In this document: piece after piece, positions 44,169 through 51,756 of the stretch
How positions within the stretch are numbered: the stretch's first letter is position 1
Layout: the number at the start of each line of letters is the position of its first letter
NCBI RefSeq assembly: GCF_002277815.1
Contig: NZ_NKJI01000011.1
Span: forward strand, 1-64,000
DNA from: Pseudomonas sp. ERMR1:02
GTDB lineage: Bacteria; Pseudomonadota; Gammaproteobacteria; Pseudomonadales; Pseudomonadaceae
Length of the DNA: 64,000 nt
Reading direction: 5' to 3'
Notes under the pieces: generated by a model
The model's database searches: none
What the model was told of the DNA's origin: nothing
The model's input: only the letters and a program-made list of their open reading frames with translations
Made by a program: the position numbers and the translations under genes

Positions 44169-44257
44169 TGTAGGAGCCGGCTTGCTGGCGAAGACGGCAG
44201 TCCAGTCAACAATGCAGTGCCTGATACTCCGCCTTCGCCAGCAAGCCGGCTCCTACA
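44169..44257. repeat. REP pair (REPIN)
   Basis: TGTAGGAGCCGGCTTGCTGG ... CCAGCAAGCCGGCTCCTACA within a 571-bp gene-free stretch (43876-44446). Outside the REP only a short degraded frame (44293) is visible. Confidence 0.9.
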
Positions 44258-44292
44258 GGTACGCGTGTTACCAATATTTTGCGTAGGCACCC

Positions 44293-44403
44293 TCACAAAG
44301 CCGCAGCACCATCGGTCCCCGCTTTACCCAAACCAATGGAATTTTCCACGACCGGCTCAATCTCCTGTTCAACGAGCAAGCGTTTCAAGTGTTCGCCATT
44401 CAA
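44293..44403 (-). pseudogene. Short C-terminal protein relic, family unclear
   Basis: 36 codons from a TTG after a stop: NGEHLKRLLVEQEIEPVVEN ... DGAAAL. It looks like a coding tail (charged, helical), similar in flavour to Mrr-type endonuclease C-termini, but no catalytic part remains. Confidence 0.2.
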
Positions 44404-44446
44404 TTAAGGACATAGCCGAAACGCCCAGCCCAGGAGAATCACGTCA

Positions 44447-45826
44447 ATGACTGTATTCAAACCCTTGCCCGGCGCGTCTTCGGCACCTGCGCAATCCAGC
44501 CTCGACGGCTATCGCGACTTGTACGACGCGCTGTATAGCGATGCCCCACAGGCCAACGAACGGGCCGAAACCTTCCTGCGCCAGCAACTAACTCGTGCCG
44601 CTGAACTCCCTTGTGACCTGCCAGACACGCCAGAACATTTAATCTCCTGGGCCGAACAACATTGCGCCGATGTGGCTCGCGATTACGCCCGCTACCTTGC
44701 CGAGCGCCAGCAGGGAGCCGGGCGCCGCTATTTCCAGAACAAGGCCCACGCCTTGTATTTTCTGCAACGCGTAGCACCGACCAAAGAGGTCGATGGTGCA
44801 TGGCTGGAGGGGGTTGTGAATCACTGGCAGGACTATCGCTTCGACGGCCTGCTGACGACTTATCTGGAAGAACTGGGCAAGGGCGATCCCCGACAGAATC
44901 ATGTGCTGATTTACCGTAATCTGCTGGCTGAACACGGCTGTGACGATCAGCAAGGCCTGGATGACCAGCACTTTGTGCAAGGCGCGATTCAACTGGCGCT
45001 GGGACGTTGCAGCGAGCCCTTTATGCCGGAGGTGATCGGCTACAACCTGGGTTACGAACAACTACCGTTGCACTTGTTGATCAGCGCCTATGAACTGCGT
45101 GAACTGGGTATCGACCCGTACTACTTCACCCTGCATGTGACCATCGACAACGTCAGTAGCGGCCATGGGCGCAAGGCTGTTAAGGCGCTGCTCGATCTGT
45201 TGCCGCTGGATGAAGGCAGGGCGCAGTTCTATCGGCGCGTAGCCCTGGGTTATCGCCTCAATGACCTGGGGCTCGGCTCCACTGCGGTGATTCAAGGGTT
45301 CGACCTGCACCGTGAAGTGATCGCCATGCTCGAGCGCAAGCGCGGTTTCGGTCAGCACATGCACTCCGACTACTGCCGGCTTGAAGGGAAAACCGTCAAC
45401 CAGTGGCTGTCGTCGCCCGGACATGTCGAAGATTTTCTCGCCGCCATGCTGCGCAAGGGCTGGATCAAACTTTATCGCCCGCCGCAGGAAAGTCGATTCT
45501 GGCAACTGATCGAGGGCAGCACGGCGGCGATGTTTGGTGTGTTCGATGGCTATGAGAAACAGCTGATCCACGACTGGATCGCCGATGACAGGCAGGAGGC
45601 GAAACGTCGGTCTGCGATGCCTCGGGATCCTGACAGCAACGCTGGCGCCGATCCTGATGATTCGAATGATCCGGAGCTCAAGGCCTTGCAGGACAGCCTG
45701 CGCAACCAATCGCCACGCCAACAGTTGGAGTCGTTGATTCCATGGCTTTCAGCACAACGGCACCATCGCCCGGCAGGATTATTCGCAACCCGGCGTTTCG
45801 TCGAGCTGCGTAGCCGGCTGCGCTGA
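44447..45826 (+). CDS. Heme-oxygenase-like diiron (HDO) iron-containing redox protein
   Basis: 459 residues. Candidate metal ligands follow the HDO pattern: E142 and H152 in YLEELGKGDPRQNH, E216 in AYELRELGIDP, then H230, D234 and H240 in FTLHVTIDNVSSGHG. The GIDPYYFTLH segment is diagnostic for the 'iron-containing redox enzyme' group. The C-terminal 100 residues are charged and lower in complexity. HDO proteins carry out diverse O2-dependent oxidations (N-oxygenation, C-C cleavage). Sixteen bp separate it from a methyltransferase gene, so they act together or on one product. Confidence 0.7.
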   Translation: MTVFKPLPGASSAPAQSSLDGYRDLYDALYSDAPQANERAETFLRQQLTRAAELPCDLPDTPEHLISWAEQHCADVARDYARYLAERQQGAGRRYFQNKAHALYFLQRVAPTKEVDGAWLEGVVNHWQDYRFDGLLTTYLEELGKGDPRQNHVLIYRNLLAEHGCDDQQGLDDQHFVQGAIQLALGRCSEPFMPEVIGYNLGYEQLPLHLLISAYELRELGIDPYYFTLHVTIDNVSSGHGRKAVKALLDLLPLDEGRAQFYRRVALGYRLNDLGLGSTAVIQGFDLHREVIAMLERKRGFGQHMHSDYCRLEGKTVNQWLSSPGHVEDFLAAMLRKGWIKLYRPPQESRFWQLIEGSTAAMFGVFDGYEKQLIHDWIADDRQEAKRRSAMPRDPDSNAGADPDDSNDPELKALQDSLRNQSPRQQLESLIPWLSAQRHHRPAGLFATRRFVELRSRLR

Positions 45827-45841
45827 ATCAAGGAGCGTCCA

Positions 45842-46786
45842 ATGTCAGCACAACAAATCGCGGATCGGGCGTTGCTGGAACTGGGCAAGCGTCTGATCGC
45901 AGAGGATTACCGTTTCGTCACCCCAACACCATTGACCCACGAAACAATCCTTCAGCGCTTCGCTGCACCGCTTGCGAAAGATCTTCGCGATGCCTTCGGT
46001 TGGTCGATGCCTTTCGACCACACGCTTTTCCAGGCCAAAGAACTCGCGGTCATGAAGCAGGCGGGCATTGTCGAGGAGGATGGCTCGCGGTGGCGCAGCA
46101 CGGTGCGCTGGTCACGTCTTGAAGGCTTGCTGTTTGCGCATTCGGCGTACCCGACCACGCAAGCCGATTCGGTATTTTTCGGGCCTGACAGCTACCGCTT
46201 TGCGCAGCTGATCGAAGCGCATCTGCAGCAGCACTTCGAGCCCGTCCGGCGAGTGGTAGACATTGGCTGTGGTGCGGGCGTCGGGGCGGTGATCGTCGCC
46301 CGCGCCCGGCCTGACGCCCAAGTGCTGGCCGTGGATATCAATCCACGGGCGCTGCGACTCTCGGCGGTCAATGCCGAGCTTGCCGGGATCAACAATGTCA
46401 CGGTTTACCACAGCGATATTCTGCACAGTGTCGAAGGGCAGTTCGACCTGATCATCGCCAATCCCCCCTATATGAATGACAGCCAGCAGCGCGCCTATCG
46501 GCACGGCGGCGGGGCGTTGGGCGAAGCGCTGTCACTGCGCATTGTTCGCGAGTCGTTGCCGCGCCTGGACCAGGCCGCGAGCCTGGTGCTGTACACCGGT
46601 GTGGCAATGGTGGCGGGCCAGGATCCTTTCTTCGAAGCCGTCCTGCCCATGTTGTCGGGTGATACCTTTGGCTGGACGTATAGAGAGCTGGACCCTGACG
46701 TGTTCGGCGAGGAACTACTCAAGCCCGGCTATGAACTGGCCGAACGCATTGCGGTGGTGGCGCTCACCGTTACCCGCCGGCACTGA
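45842..46786 (+). CDS. NPPY-type SAM methyltransferase
   Basis: 314 residues. Motif I DIGCGAGVG at 140-148, acidic VDINPRALRLS at 164-174, and NPPY at 207-210, the signature of enzymes that methylate a nitrogen (HemK/PrmC, RsmC, N6-adenine). The N-terminal 110 residues are a separate helical domain like that of PrmC-type enzymes. RBS AAGGAGCG. Tight link to the HDO-like gene suggests a shared pathway; the substrate may be a small molecule rather than RNA or release factor. Confidence 0.78.
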   Translation: MSAQQIADRALLELGKRLIAEDYRFVTPTPLTHETILQRFAAPLAKDLRDAFGWSMPFDHTLFQAKELAVMKQAGIVEEDGSRWRSTVRWSRLEGLLFAHSAYPTTQADSVFFGPDSYRFAQLIEAHLQQHFEPVRRVVDIGCGAGVGAVIVARARPDAQVLAVDINPRALRLSAVNAELAGINNVTVYHSDILHSVEGQFDLIIANPPYMNDSQQRAYRHGGGALGEALSLRIVRESLPRLDQAASLVLYTGVAMVAGQDPFFEAVLPMLSGDTFGWTYRELDPDVFGEELLKPGYELAERIAVVALTVTRRH

Positions 46787-46819
46787 AAATTTTATGTGGG
46801 AGCGGCGGTATCCACCGTT

Positions 46820-46999
46820 TCAATTGCCATCCGCTACTTTGCGCTGGATCTCGTCGACTTTGCGCTGTAGCTCGCCTGCTTCCGGCTCATCGGGTGGGGG
46901 CTGAGGGGAGGGCATGGATTCATCAGCACCGTCGCTATCGGGCTCGTGGGACAGTTCCACGGATGGAGCGAGGGGTTTAACACGGTCATCGTTACTCAT
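46820..46999 (-). CDS. Small acidic proline-rich hypothetical protein
   Basis: 59 residues from ATG 46999 with a strong GGAGGT RBS. Composition is acidic and proline-rich in the middle (SPQPPPDEPEAGE), then a coiled-coil-like repeat LQRKVDEIQRKVADGN. No hydrophobic part. Function unknown. Confidence 0.6.
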   Translation of the reverse strand: MSNDDRVKPLAPSVELSHEPDSDGADESMPSPQPPPDEPEAGELQRKVDEIQRKVADGN

Positions 47000-47094
47000 G
47001 GCGTTTACCTCCAGTGTCTACATTGGATGTAGCGCCATGGCACGAGTTCGAGATTTTTTGCCAATACTCCGGATTGCGATTTGGTTATCCGCCG

Positions 47095-47685
47095 TCATGT
47101 TAAAAACGCGCCGTAACCGAAATAAATGAATGCCACGGCAGCGGCGATGGCAAAAGCGCCCAAGGCCTTCGTTGTCGATCGGTTCGAGCGAAAGGAACCG
47201 GTCGACCGCGGCATGTGTGTGCCCGAATACGCGGTACGAACAAAGAATCCGTCCATGGTTGCCCTATAGGTGTGGCGCAAGCCAATGAGCAGAAACAGGA
47301 CGATCAGGCCGAGGGCCAGCGTTCGGGTAATCGCCGGATTGACCAGGGGCTTGGAGGTATCTGGTTCACAGGCGATGCTGTCGGCCTCGACGAGGGTGAT
47401 TCGTCCATTATCCACTGAAGCCGTCTTGGTGCCTGTGAGGGCCGACGCCTGTAGATTCAGGTCCAGCGCCTGGTACTTCCACAGCGTCGGCGAGCCTTCC
47501 CGGCAGTAGGTGAACGCCCCGGGGTTGGAGGCGGCGATGATGCAAGCGTCGTTAATGCCGTGTTTTTTCAGGATTTCAGTGGCCGATCTTGTGAAGTCGA
47601 GTTCAAGGACAGGGATAATCCCGTTGGCACAAGCCCCAGCGGAAACCAGCAGGCTCCCCAGGAGACAAAGGGTTGAAATGTTCAA
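47095..47685 (-). CDS. Hypothetical secreted/membrane protein
   Basis: 196 residues. A signal peptide ends near ACANG; the periplasmic part (residues 20-115) contains three or four cysteines, and two hydrophobic helices follow (TLALGLIVLFLLIGL and ALGAFAIAAAVAFIYFGYG). Topology suggests a two-helix inner-membrane protein with a periplasmic domain. No family recognised. Confidence 0.55.
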   Translation of the reverse strand: MNISTLCLLGSLLVSAGACANGIIPVLELDFTRSATEILKKHGINDACIIAASNPGAFTYCREGSPTLWKYQALDLNLQASALTGTKTASVDNGRITLVEADSIACEPDTSKPLVNPAITRTLALGLIVLFLLIGLRHTYRATMDGFFVRTAYSGTHMPRSTGSFRSNRSTTKALGAFAIAAAVAFIYFGYGAFLT

Positions 47686-47926
47686 GGTTGATTTCCTTGT
47701 TTTTATTGGTCTGCTGATCGAACAGGCGAGTGCTCTTTCTCGCCATTAGTGGAGTCTAGATCGCCAATGGCAACTTGATGGTCGAAAGTGCGCAATGCGA
47801 ACCTCGGGTTATCCACTCACCTTTCGGACGACCGATGACAACTGTAATTGGATGGACTCGCCCAAGCCGAGGCGTCAATGCGCCACGGTGGCAGTCTAAA
47901 CAGCCAACGACAGCGAGGGCGAGTCC

Positions 47927-49030
47927 ATGAAAAAGCATACTTCGATTGATCAATCCGTGTCTTCTTCCGATTTGTCGGCCTGCACAACCGTGGCGGTCGA
48001 TCTGGCCAAGCAGGTCTTTCAGGTCGCCGGTGAAGACGTCCTCGGCCAGGTGCACTACGAGCAGCGGATCAAGTCGCGCGAGGCGTTTTATGAGTTTCTC
48101 CGCCAGTTGCCGCCTCATGTCGTGGTGCTGATGGAGACCGGCCCGGGGGCTCAAGCCTGGGCCCGGCAGCTGCAAGACCAAGGCAATCTGGCGCGGATTC
48201 TTCCAGCCGGTTTGGTGGCCACACATCGCAGCGGGCCTAAGAATGATCGCAACGATGCGCTGGCGATTCTGCGGGCTGGTCGCGATGAAAAGATCTGCGC
48301 AGTGCCGGTCAAAAGCGTTGCGGCGCTGGCAATGCAGGCGTTGCATCGCGCCCGCCAAGGCTATGTGCGTCGACGCACGGCGGTGAGTAATCAGATGCGC
48401 GGCCTGCTGCTCGAGCACGGCGTGGCCTTGGCGCAGGGCGATGTGGCGATCAGTCAGAAAATTCCGCGGGTACTGGAAGATGCCACCCAGCCGGTGCCGG
48501 GCCTGCTGCGTGAACTGATCGACGAACTGTTGGCCGAGTGGCGCCATTTGGGCGAACGCATCAGCGTGCTGACGGGGCGCCTGGAAGTGGCCGCCAACGC
48601 CGACATGACGGCGAAGCGACTGATGACTGTGCGCGGCATCGGCCCAGTCACTGCCACGGCACTGGTGGCCAAGGAAACCAAGCCTGAGCGATTTCCCAAT
48701 GCCCGCAAGTTTGCCGCGTACTTTGGCATGGTGCCTGACCAGTACAGCAGCGGGCAAACGGTCCGGCTGGGGGACATGACCAAGCGAGGCGATGTGTATT
48801 TACGCAGCCTGATGATCCAGGGAGCCCATGCGGTGCTGCAACAACTACGACCTGATTCCCAGCAACCCGATGACCGCCGCTTGTTGCGCTGGATGAGCCG
48901 GCTGGGTCGTAAGGAGGCTGCGGTCAGGCTAGCCAACCGCAACCTGCGAATCGTCTGGGTGCTTCTCCAGAATGACCAGACTTATCGTCGCCAGGCTGGT
49001 GATGGCCAGCAAGCGACGATGAGCCACTGA
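47927..49030 (+). CDS. IS110-family transposase (DEDD recombinase)
   Basis: 367 residues. N-terminal RuvC-like DEDD domain: VAVDLAKQVFQV near residue 22, LMETGPGAQAWAR, and GPKNDRNDALAIL. C-terminal Transposase_20 domain: LMTVRGIGPVTATALV near 226, AYFGMVPDQYSSG, and the serine region LRSLMIQGAHAV. It acts with an element-encoded guide RNA to recombine ends and target. Intact open frame, so the element may be active. Confidence 0.93.
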   Translation: MKKHTSIDQSVSSSDLSACTTVAVDLAKQVFQVAGEDVLGQVHYEQRIKSREAFYEFLRQLPPHVVVLMETGPGAQAWARQLQDQGNLARILPAGLVATHRSGPKNDRNDALAILRAGRDEKICAVPVKSVAALAMQALHRARQGYVRRRTAVSNQMRGLLLEHGVALAQGDVAISQKIPRVLEDATQPVPGLLRELIDELLAEWRHLGERISVLTGRLEVAANADMTAKRLMTVRGIGPVTATALVAKETKPERFPNARKFAAYFGMVPDQYSSGQTVRLGDMTKRGDVYLRSLMIQGAHAVLQQLRPDSQQPDDRRLLRWMSRLGRKEAAVRLANRNLRIVWVLLQNDQTYRRQAGDGQQATMSH

Positions 49031-49267
49031 GCGACAGAGTTCTGCCACCGAGGTACTAACTGTCCGGCCCTTTGCTGAAAAAAATTGACCCCAGGTAAGA
49101 CCGGCGTGGATTGATGCCTTAGCTCCTACTGGCCTTCGAGGCCTGACTGTAATCGGCATACCACGAGCTCTTCCAATTTTGGCCAGAAGCCGAAGACGGC
49201 TTCCTCGAATAGGCCTAATACATAGATGCAACGGGGCGGCGGTTTTTCAAAAGCGGGTAGACAGTGG
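49031..49267 (+). ncRNA. Possible bridge/seekRNA region at the right end of the IS
   Basis: 237 non-coding bases between the transposase stop and the right subterminal repeat. IS1111-type elements encode their guide RNA here. Hairpin-capable parts are present but the guide loops were not resolved by eye; a match to the REP target flanks (CTG/TAGGAG) would be expected. Confidence 0.35.
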
Positions 49268-49282
49268 GGGCGAGTCCATACA

Positions 49283-49380
49283 TAGGAGCTGGCTTGCCAG
49301 CGAAGGTCTCACGAACGACACGGTTAACCCGTCGACGCGCGTCATCGTTAACGACCTTCGCTGGCAAGCCAGCTCCTACA
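49283..49380. repeat. REP pair interrupted by the IS110-family element
   Basis: TAGGAGCTGGCTTGCCAGCG ... CGCTGGCAAGCCAGCTCCTACA. The left REP lacks its first bases (CTG), which are now at 47842-47844 on the other side of the IS. Confidence 0.85.
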
Positions 49381-49392
49381 CGGGGAAAGGCA

Positions 49393-49899
49393 TCATCCGC
49401 GTTTGGGCAGTGTCCAGTTTGGCCGGATGAAGTGGCAGGTGTAGCCGTTAGGGTAGTGTTCGAGATAGTCCTGATGTTCAGGCTCCGCTTCCCAGAACGG
49501 TCCGGCGGGCTCGATTTCGGTGACGACCTTGCCGGGCCAGAGGCCGGAGGCTTCTACGTCGGCAACGGTATCTTCAGCGATTTGCTTTTGTTCATCGCTC
49601 AGATAATAGAGTGCCGAGCGATAGCTCATACCCACATCATTGCCTTGGCGATTTTTGGTGCTCGGGTCGTGGATCTGGAAGAAAAATTCGAGAATTTGAC
49701 GATAGCTGATCTGCTCGGGGTCGAAGACGATTTCGATCGCTTCGGCGTGGGTGCCGTGGTTGCGGTAGGTGGCATTGGGTACATCGCCGCCCGAGTAGCC
49801 GACCCGCGTGGCAAGCACCCCGGGGTAGCGTCGCAACAGATCCTGCATGCCCCAGAAGCAGCCGCCGGCCAGGATGGCGGTTTCGGTGTTCGTCGTCAT
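49393..49899 (-). CDS. msrA: Peptide-methionine (S)-S-oxide reductase MsrA
   Basis: 168 residues from ATG 49899 (RBS GGGAGGT; a GTG nine bases earlier overlaps that RBS). GGCFWGMQD with catalytic C14 is the MsrA signature, followed by YRNHGTHAEAIEIVFDPEQI. Uses thioredoxin to repair oxidised methionine. It lacks a signal peptide, so acts in the cytosol. A Met-rich protein is encoded 12 kb away, with no sign of co-regulation. Confidence 0.92.
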   Translation of the reverse strand: MTTNTETAILAGGCFWGMQDLLRRYPGVLATRVGYSGGDVPNATYRNHGTHAEAIEIVFDPEQISYRQILEFFFQIHDPSTKNRQGNDVGMSYRSALYYLSDEQKQIAEDTVADVEASGLWPGKVVTEIEPAGPFWEAEPEHQDYLEHYPNGYTCHFIRPNWTLPKRG

Positions 49900-49921
49900 G
49901 TTACGCACCTCCCATCAGTGA

Positions 49922-49944
49922 ACGGCCTCGTTGACCGAGGCCGT
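49922..49944. terminator. Short perfect hairpin between PCu(A)C and msrA
   Basis: ACGGCCTCG-TTGAC-CGAGGCCGT, a 9-bp stem with no T-run on either strand. Could be a bidirectional rho-dependent end or a transcript stabiliser. Confidence 0.45.
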
Positions 49945-49951
49945 CAGACCA

Positions 49952-50455
49952 TCATTGCATCTTGCTGTGATCCATCTTGCTGTGGTCCATGCTGCTGTGA
50001 TCCATCGTGCCCAGCGAACGCGCTTGGGCCTCAACCTGAATCGTCTCTTTCTCGCCCTTGGCGTTTTCCACGGTCAGGGTCAGGGGCACTTTGCTGCCTT
50101 CTGCAACCTGGGCCGTCAGGTCCATCAACATGATGTGGTAGCCATGGGGGTCGAAGCTCACCGCTTTGCCGGCCGGCAGCGCCACGGACTCGACCTGACC
50201 CATACGCATCACATCGTCTTTCATGCTCATCTGGTGGATTTGCACCGTCTTCGCGACCGGCGACTGCACGCTGAGCAGCTTGCTGTCAGTGTCGGCTTGC
50301 AGGGTCATGAAGGCACCGGTCGAAGGCTGGCCGGCCACCGTAGCGCGGACCCAGGCGTCATTGACCTGGGTTTGCGCGGACACTTGCCACGCCAGGCCGA
50401 TCAGGGAAAGGCCCAGGGCAATTTGTTTAACGCGTGTTGTGTACAACGAAGTCAT
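49952..50455 (-). CDS. Periplasmic copper chaperone PCu(A)C
   Basis: 167 residues. A signal peptide of ~27 residues (ending SAQ) is followed by the cupredoxin-like PCuAC domain; the Cu(I) site is H-x-M in VQIHQMSMKDDVMRMG and HGYHIMLMDL. A C-terminal tail repeats MDHS/MDHSKM three times, adding soft and imidazole ligands. ATG 50455 shares its A with the stop of the SCO gene (TGATG), so both are made together and act in loading copper into cytochrome c oxidase. Confidence 0.9.
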   Translation of the reverse strand: MTSLYTTRVKQIALGLSLIGLAWQVSAQTQVNDAWVRATVAGQPSTGAFMTLQADTDSKLLSVQSPVAKTVQIHQMSMKDDVMRMGQVESVALPAGKAVSFDPHGYHIMLMDLTAQVAEGSKVPLTLTVENAKGEKETIQVEAQARSLGTMDHSSMDHSKMDHSKMQ

Positions 50456-51060
50456 CAGCAGACCTCCATGACGGTGAGCAGGTCTTCTGCGCACTCTTGA
50501 GCGGTAAGGGACGCGGACAGGCCAAGGCGCAAATTGCCCCGGGAGTCGAACACGTAGCTGGTCGCGGTATGGGAGAGGGTGTAGGTGTCGCCGCTCGGAA
50601 CCTTTTCGAAGAATACGCCGAACTCCTTGGCAGTAGCGGCGGTTTCTTCCAGGGTGCCGGACAGCGCCTCAAAGCTCGGATCGAAGGCTTTGACGTATTT
50701 GTCGAGCATTTGCGGTGCATCGCGTTCGGGGTCCAGGGTGATGAAGATTACTTGCAGGCGCTCGCCATCGCGGCCCATCAGTTTCTTCGCCTGGGCCGCA
50801 CGCGCCAGCGTCGTCGGGCAGACGGCCGGGCATTGGGTGAAGCCGAAGAAGATCATCGGCATCAGTCCCCGGTAGCTGCCCAACATCCGGGTTTCGCCCT
50901 CGGCGTCCTTGAGCTTGAAGTTACGCCCCATGATCTTGTCGCTCAGATCCTTGCCGTACTTGAACGACAGCTTGCTGCTGCCATCGCAGCCGGCGAGCAG
51001 GCCAAGGCTCAGCAGGCTCATGCCGCCCAGGACCGTGCGACGGGTATACAACTTACTCAT
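50455..51060 (-). CDS. SCO-family copper/thioredoxin-like lipoprotein
   Basis: 201 residues. N-terminal RR-containing leader with lipobox LLAGC (C25), then a thioredoxin fold with the copper motif FTQCPAVCPTTL (CxxxC) and the conserved distal histidine in YTLSHTATSYVFD. SCO proteins deliver copper to the CuA site of cytochrome oxidase. ATG 51060 is preferred. Overlaps the PCu(A)C start. Confidence 0.91.
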   Translation of the reverse strand: MSKLYTRRTVLGGMSLLSLGLLAGCDGSSKLSFKYGKDLSDKIMGRNFKLKDAEGETRMLGSYRGLMPMIFFGFTQCPAVCPTTLARAAQAKKLMGRDGERLQVIFITLDPERDAPQMLDKYVKAFDPSFEALSGTLEETAATAKEFGVFFEKVPSGDTYTLSHTATSYVFDSRGNLRLGLSASLTAQECAEDLLTVMEVC

Positions 51061-51257
51061 GGAAAAAAGCTTCCTGTGTAGCCACAAAAAAACACAGTGC
51101 CTGACAGTTCAGACGGGAAAAAGCGCGGGGATGTTAACAAACTGTTGCCCTGTAGCGCTTAATCGATCGCCCGCCGGTCCTGCGCCAAAAGGTCGCGGGG
51201 GCTTGAATCCACGAAAATACAAAGCAGGCGCGCGGTGCTGCTGAACGCCATGCTTTT

Positions 51258-51357
51258 TGTAGGAGCGAGCCTGCTCGCGAAGGTCGTGAACGATTACGCG
51301 GGGAACCATGTGCCCAGCGGCGCCCTTGGGTTTTTCGCGAGCAGGCTCGCTCCTACA
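51258..51357. repeat. REP pair (REPIN)
   Basis: TGTAGGAGCGAGCCTGCTCG ... CGAGCAGGCTCGCTCCTACA, inside the 696-bp gap between SCO and nirB. Confidence 0.9.
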
Positions 51358-51558
51358 GAAAAGCGCTACATGCACTTATATAAAGCGCGAAGACTGACCC
51401 CTTGCACCAGTGCGTAGCGATTTTCTATAGCTTTACGCTGTCAGCACTTACGCTTCTGTAAATCAGATATTCGTCTTAACCCCGCTTGAACTGTGGTCCC
51501 CAAGCCATTTCTTCAACCCTGGCTATCGACTGGCACAAACCCTGCAATGATCCTTTAA

Positions 51559-51718
51559 GCCCATCCAGAACGATGGGCAGCCCTCTCGGTCAACGACGAT
51601 CGATCAACCGCACAGGTCGTGGGCAATATCGGTGGATCAGGCATGGCCGTCTGGTTTCAACACCGCAAAAGAACAGGCAAAGACGCCTGGAACCGCAAGG
51701 TTTCAGGCGTTTTTTTTT
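51559..51718 (+). promoter_or_regulatory. nirB leader: hairpin followed by intrinsic terminator (NasT-type antitermination candidate)
   Basis: First hairpin GCCCATC-CAGAAC-GATGGGC (51559-51565, six-base loop, 51572-51578). About 105 bases later a 12-bp stem ACGCCTGGAACC-GCAA-GGTTTCAGGCGT (51683-51710) ends in eight T, only 39 bases before the nirB start. A terminator placed before the coding region means expression must be switched on by read-through. In Pseudomonas and Azotobacter the NasS/NasT system does this for nitrate/nitrite assimilation genes. The six-base loop fits an ANTAR target only partly. Confidence 0.55.
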
Positions 51719-51756
51719 GCTTTTTGAACCGTGATGGGCATGGGCAGGTGTCGTTT

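Larger units (their letters stand above)
47845..49282 (+). mobile_element. IS110-family element (IS1111 subgroup) inserted in a REP
   Basis: Subterminal inverted repeats ATGGACTCGCCC (47852-47863) and GGGCGAGTCCAT (49268-49279) are exact complements. They leave 7 bases outside on the left (TAATTGG) and 3 on the right (ACA), the spacing known for IS1111-type elements. Left flank ends in CTG and right flank starts TAGGAGCTGG, so the target was the REP sequence CTG/TAGGAG. No target duplication, as expected. A third copy of the repeat lies at 47917-47928 over the transposase start. Confidence 0.85.

Noticed and set aside
43876..44446. Gap between hemerythrin and HDO genes searched for a gene
   Set aside because: Only a REP pair and a 36-codon relic; no RBS plus start combination seems real.
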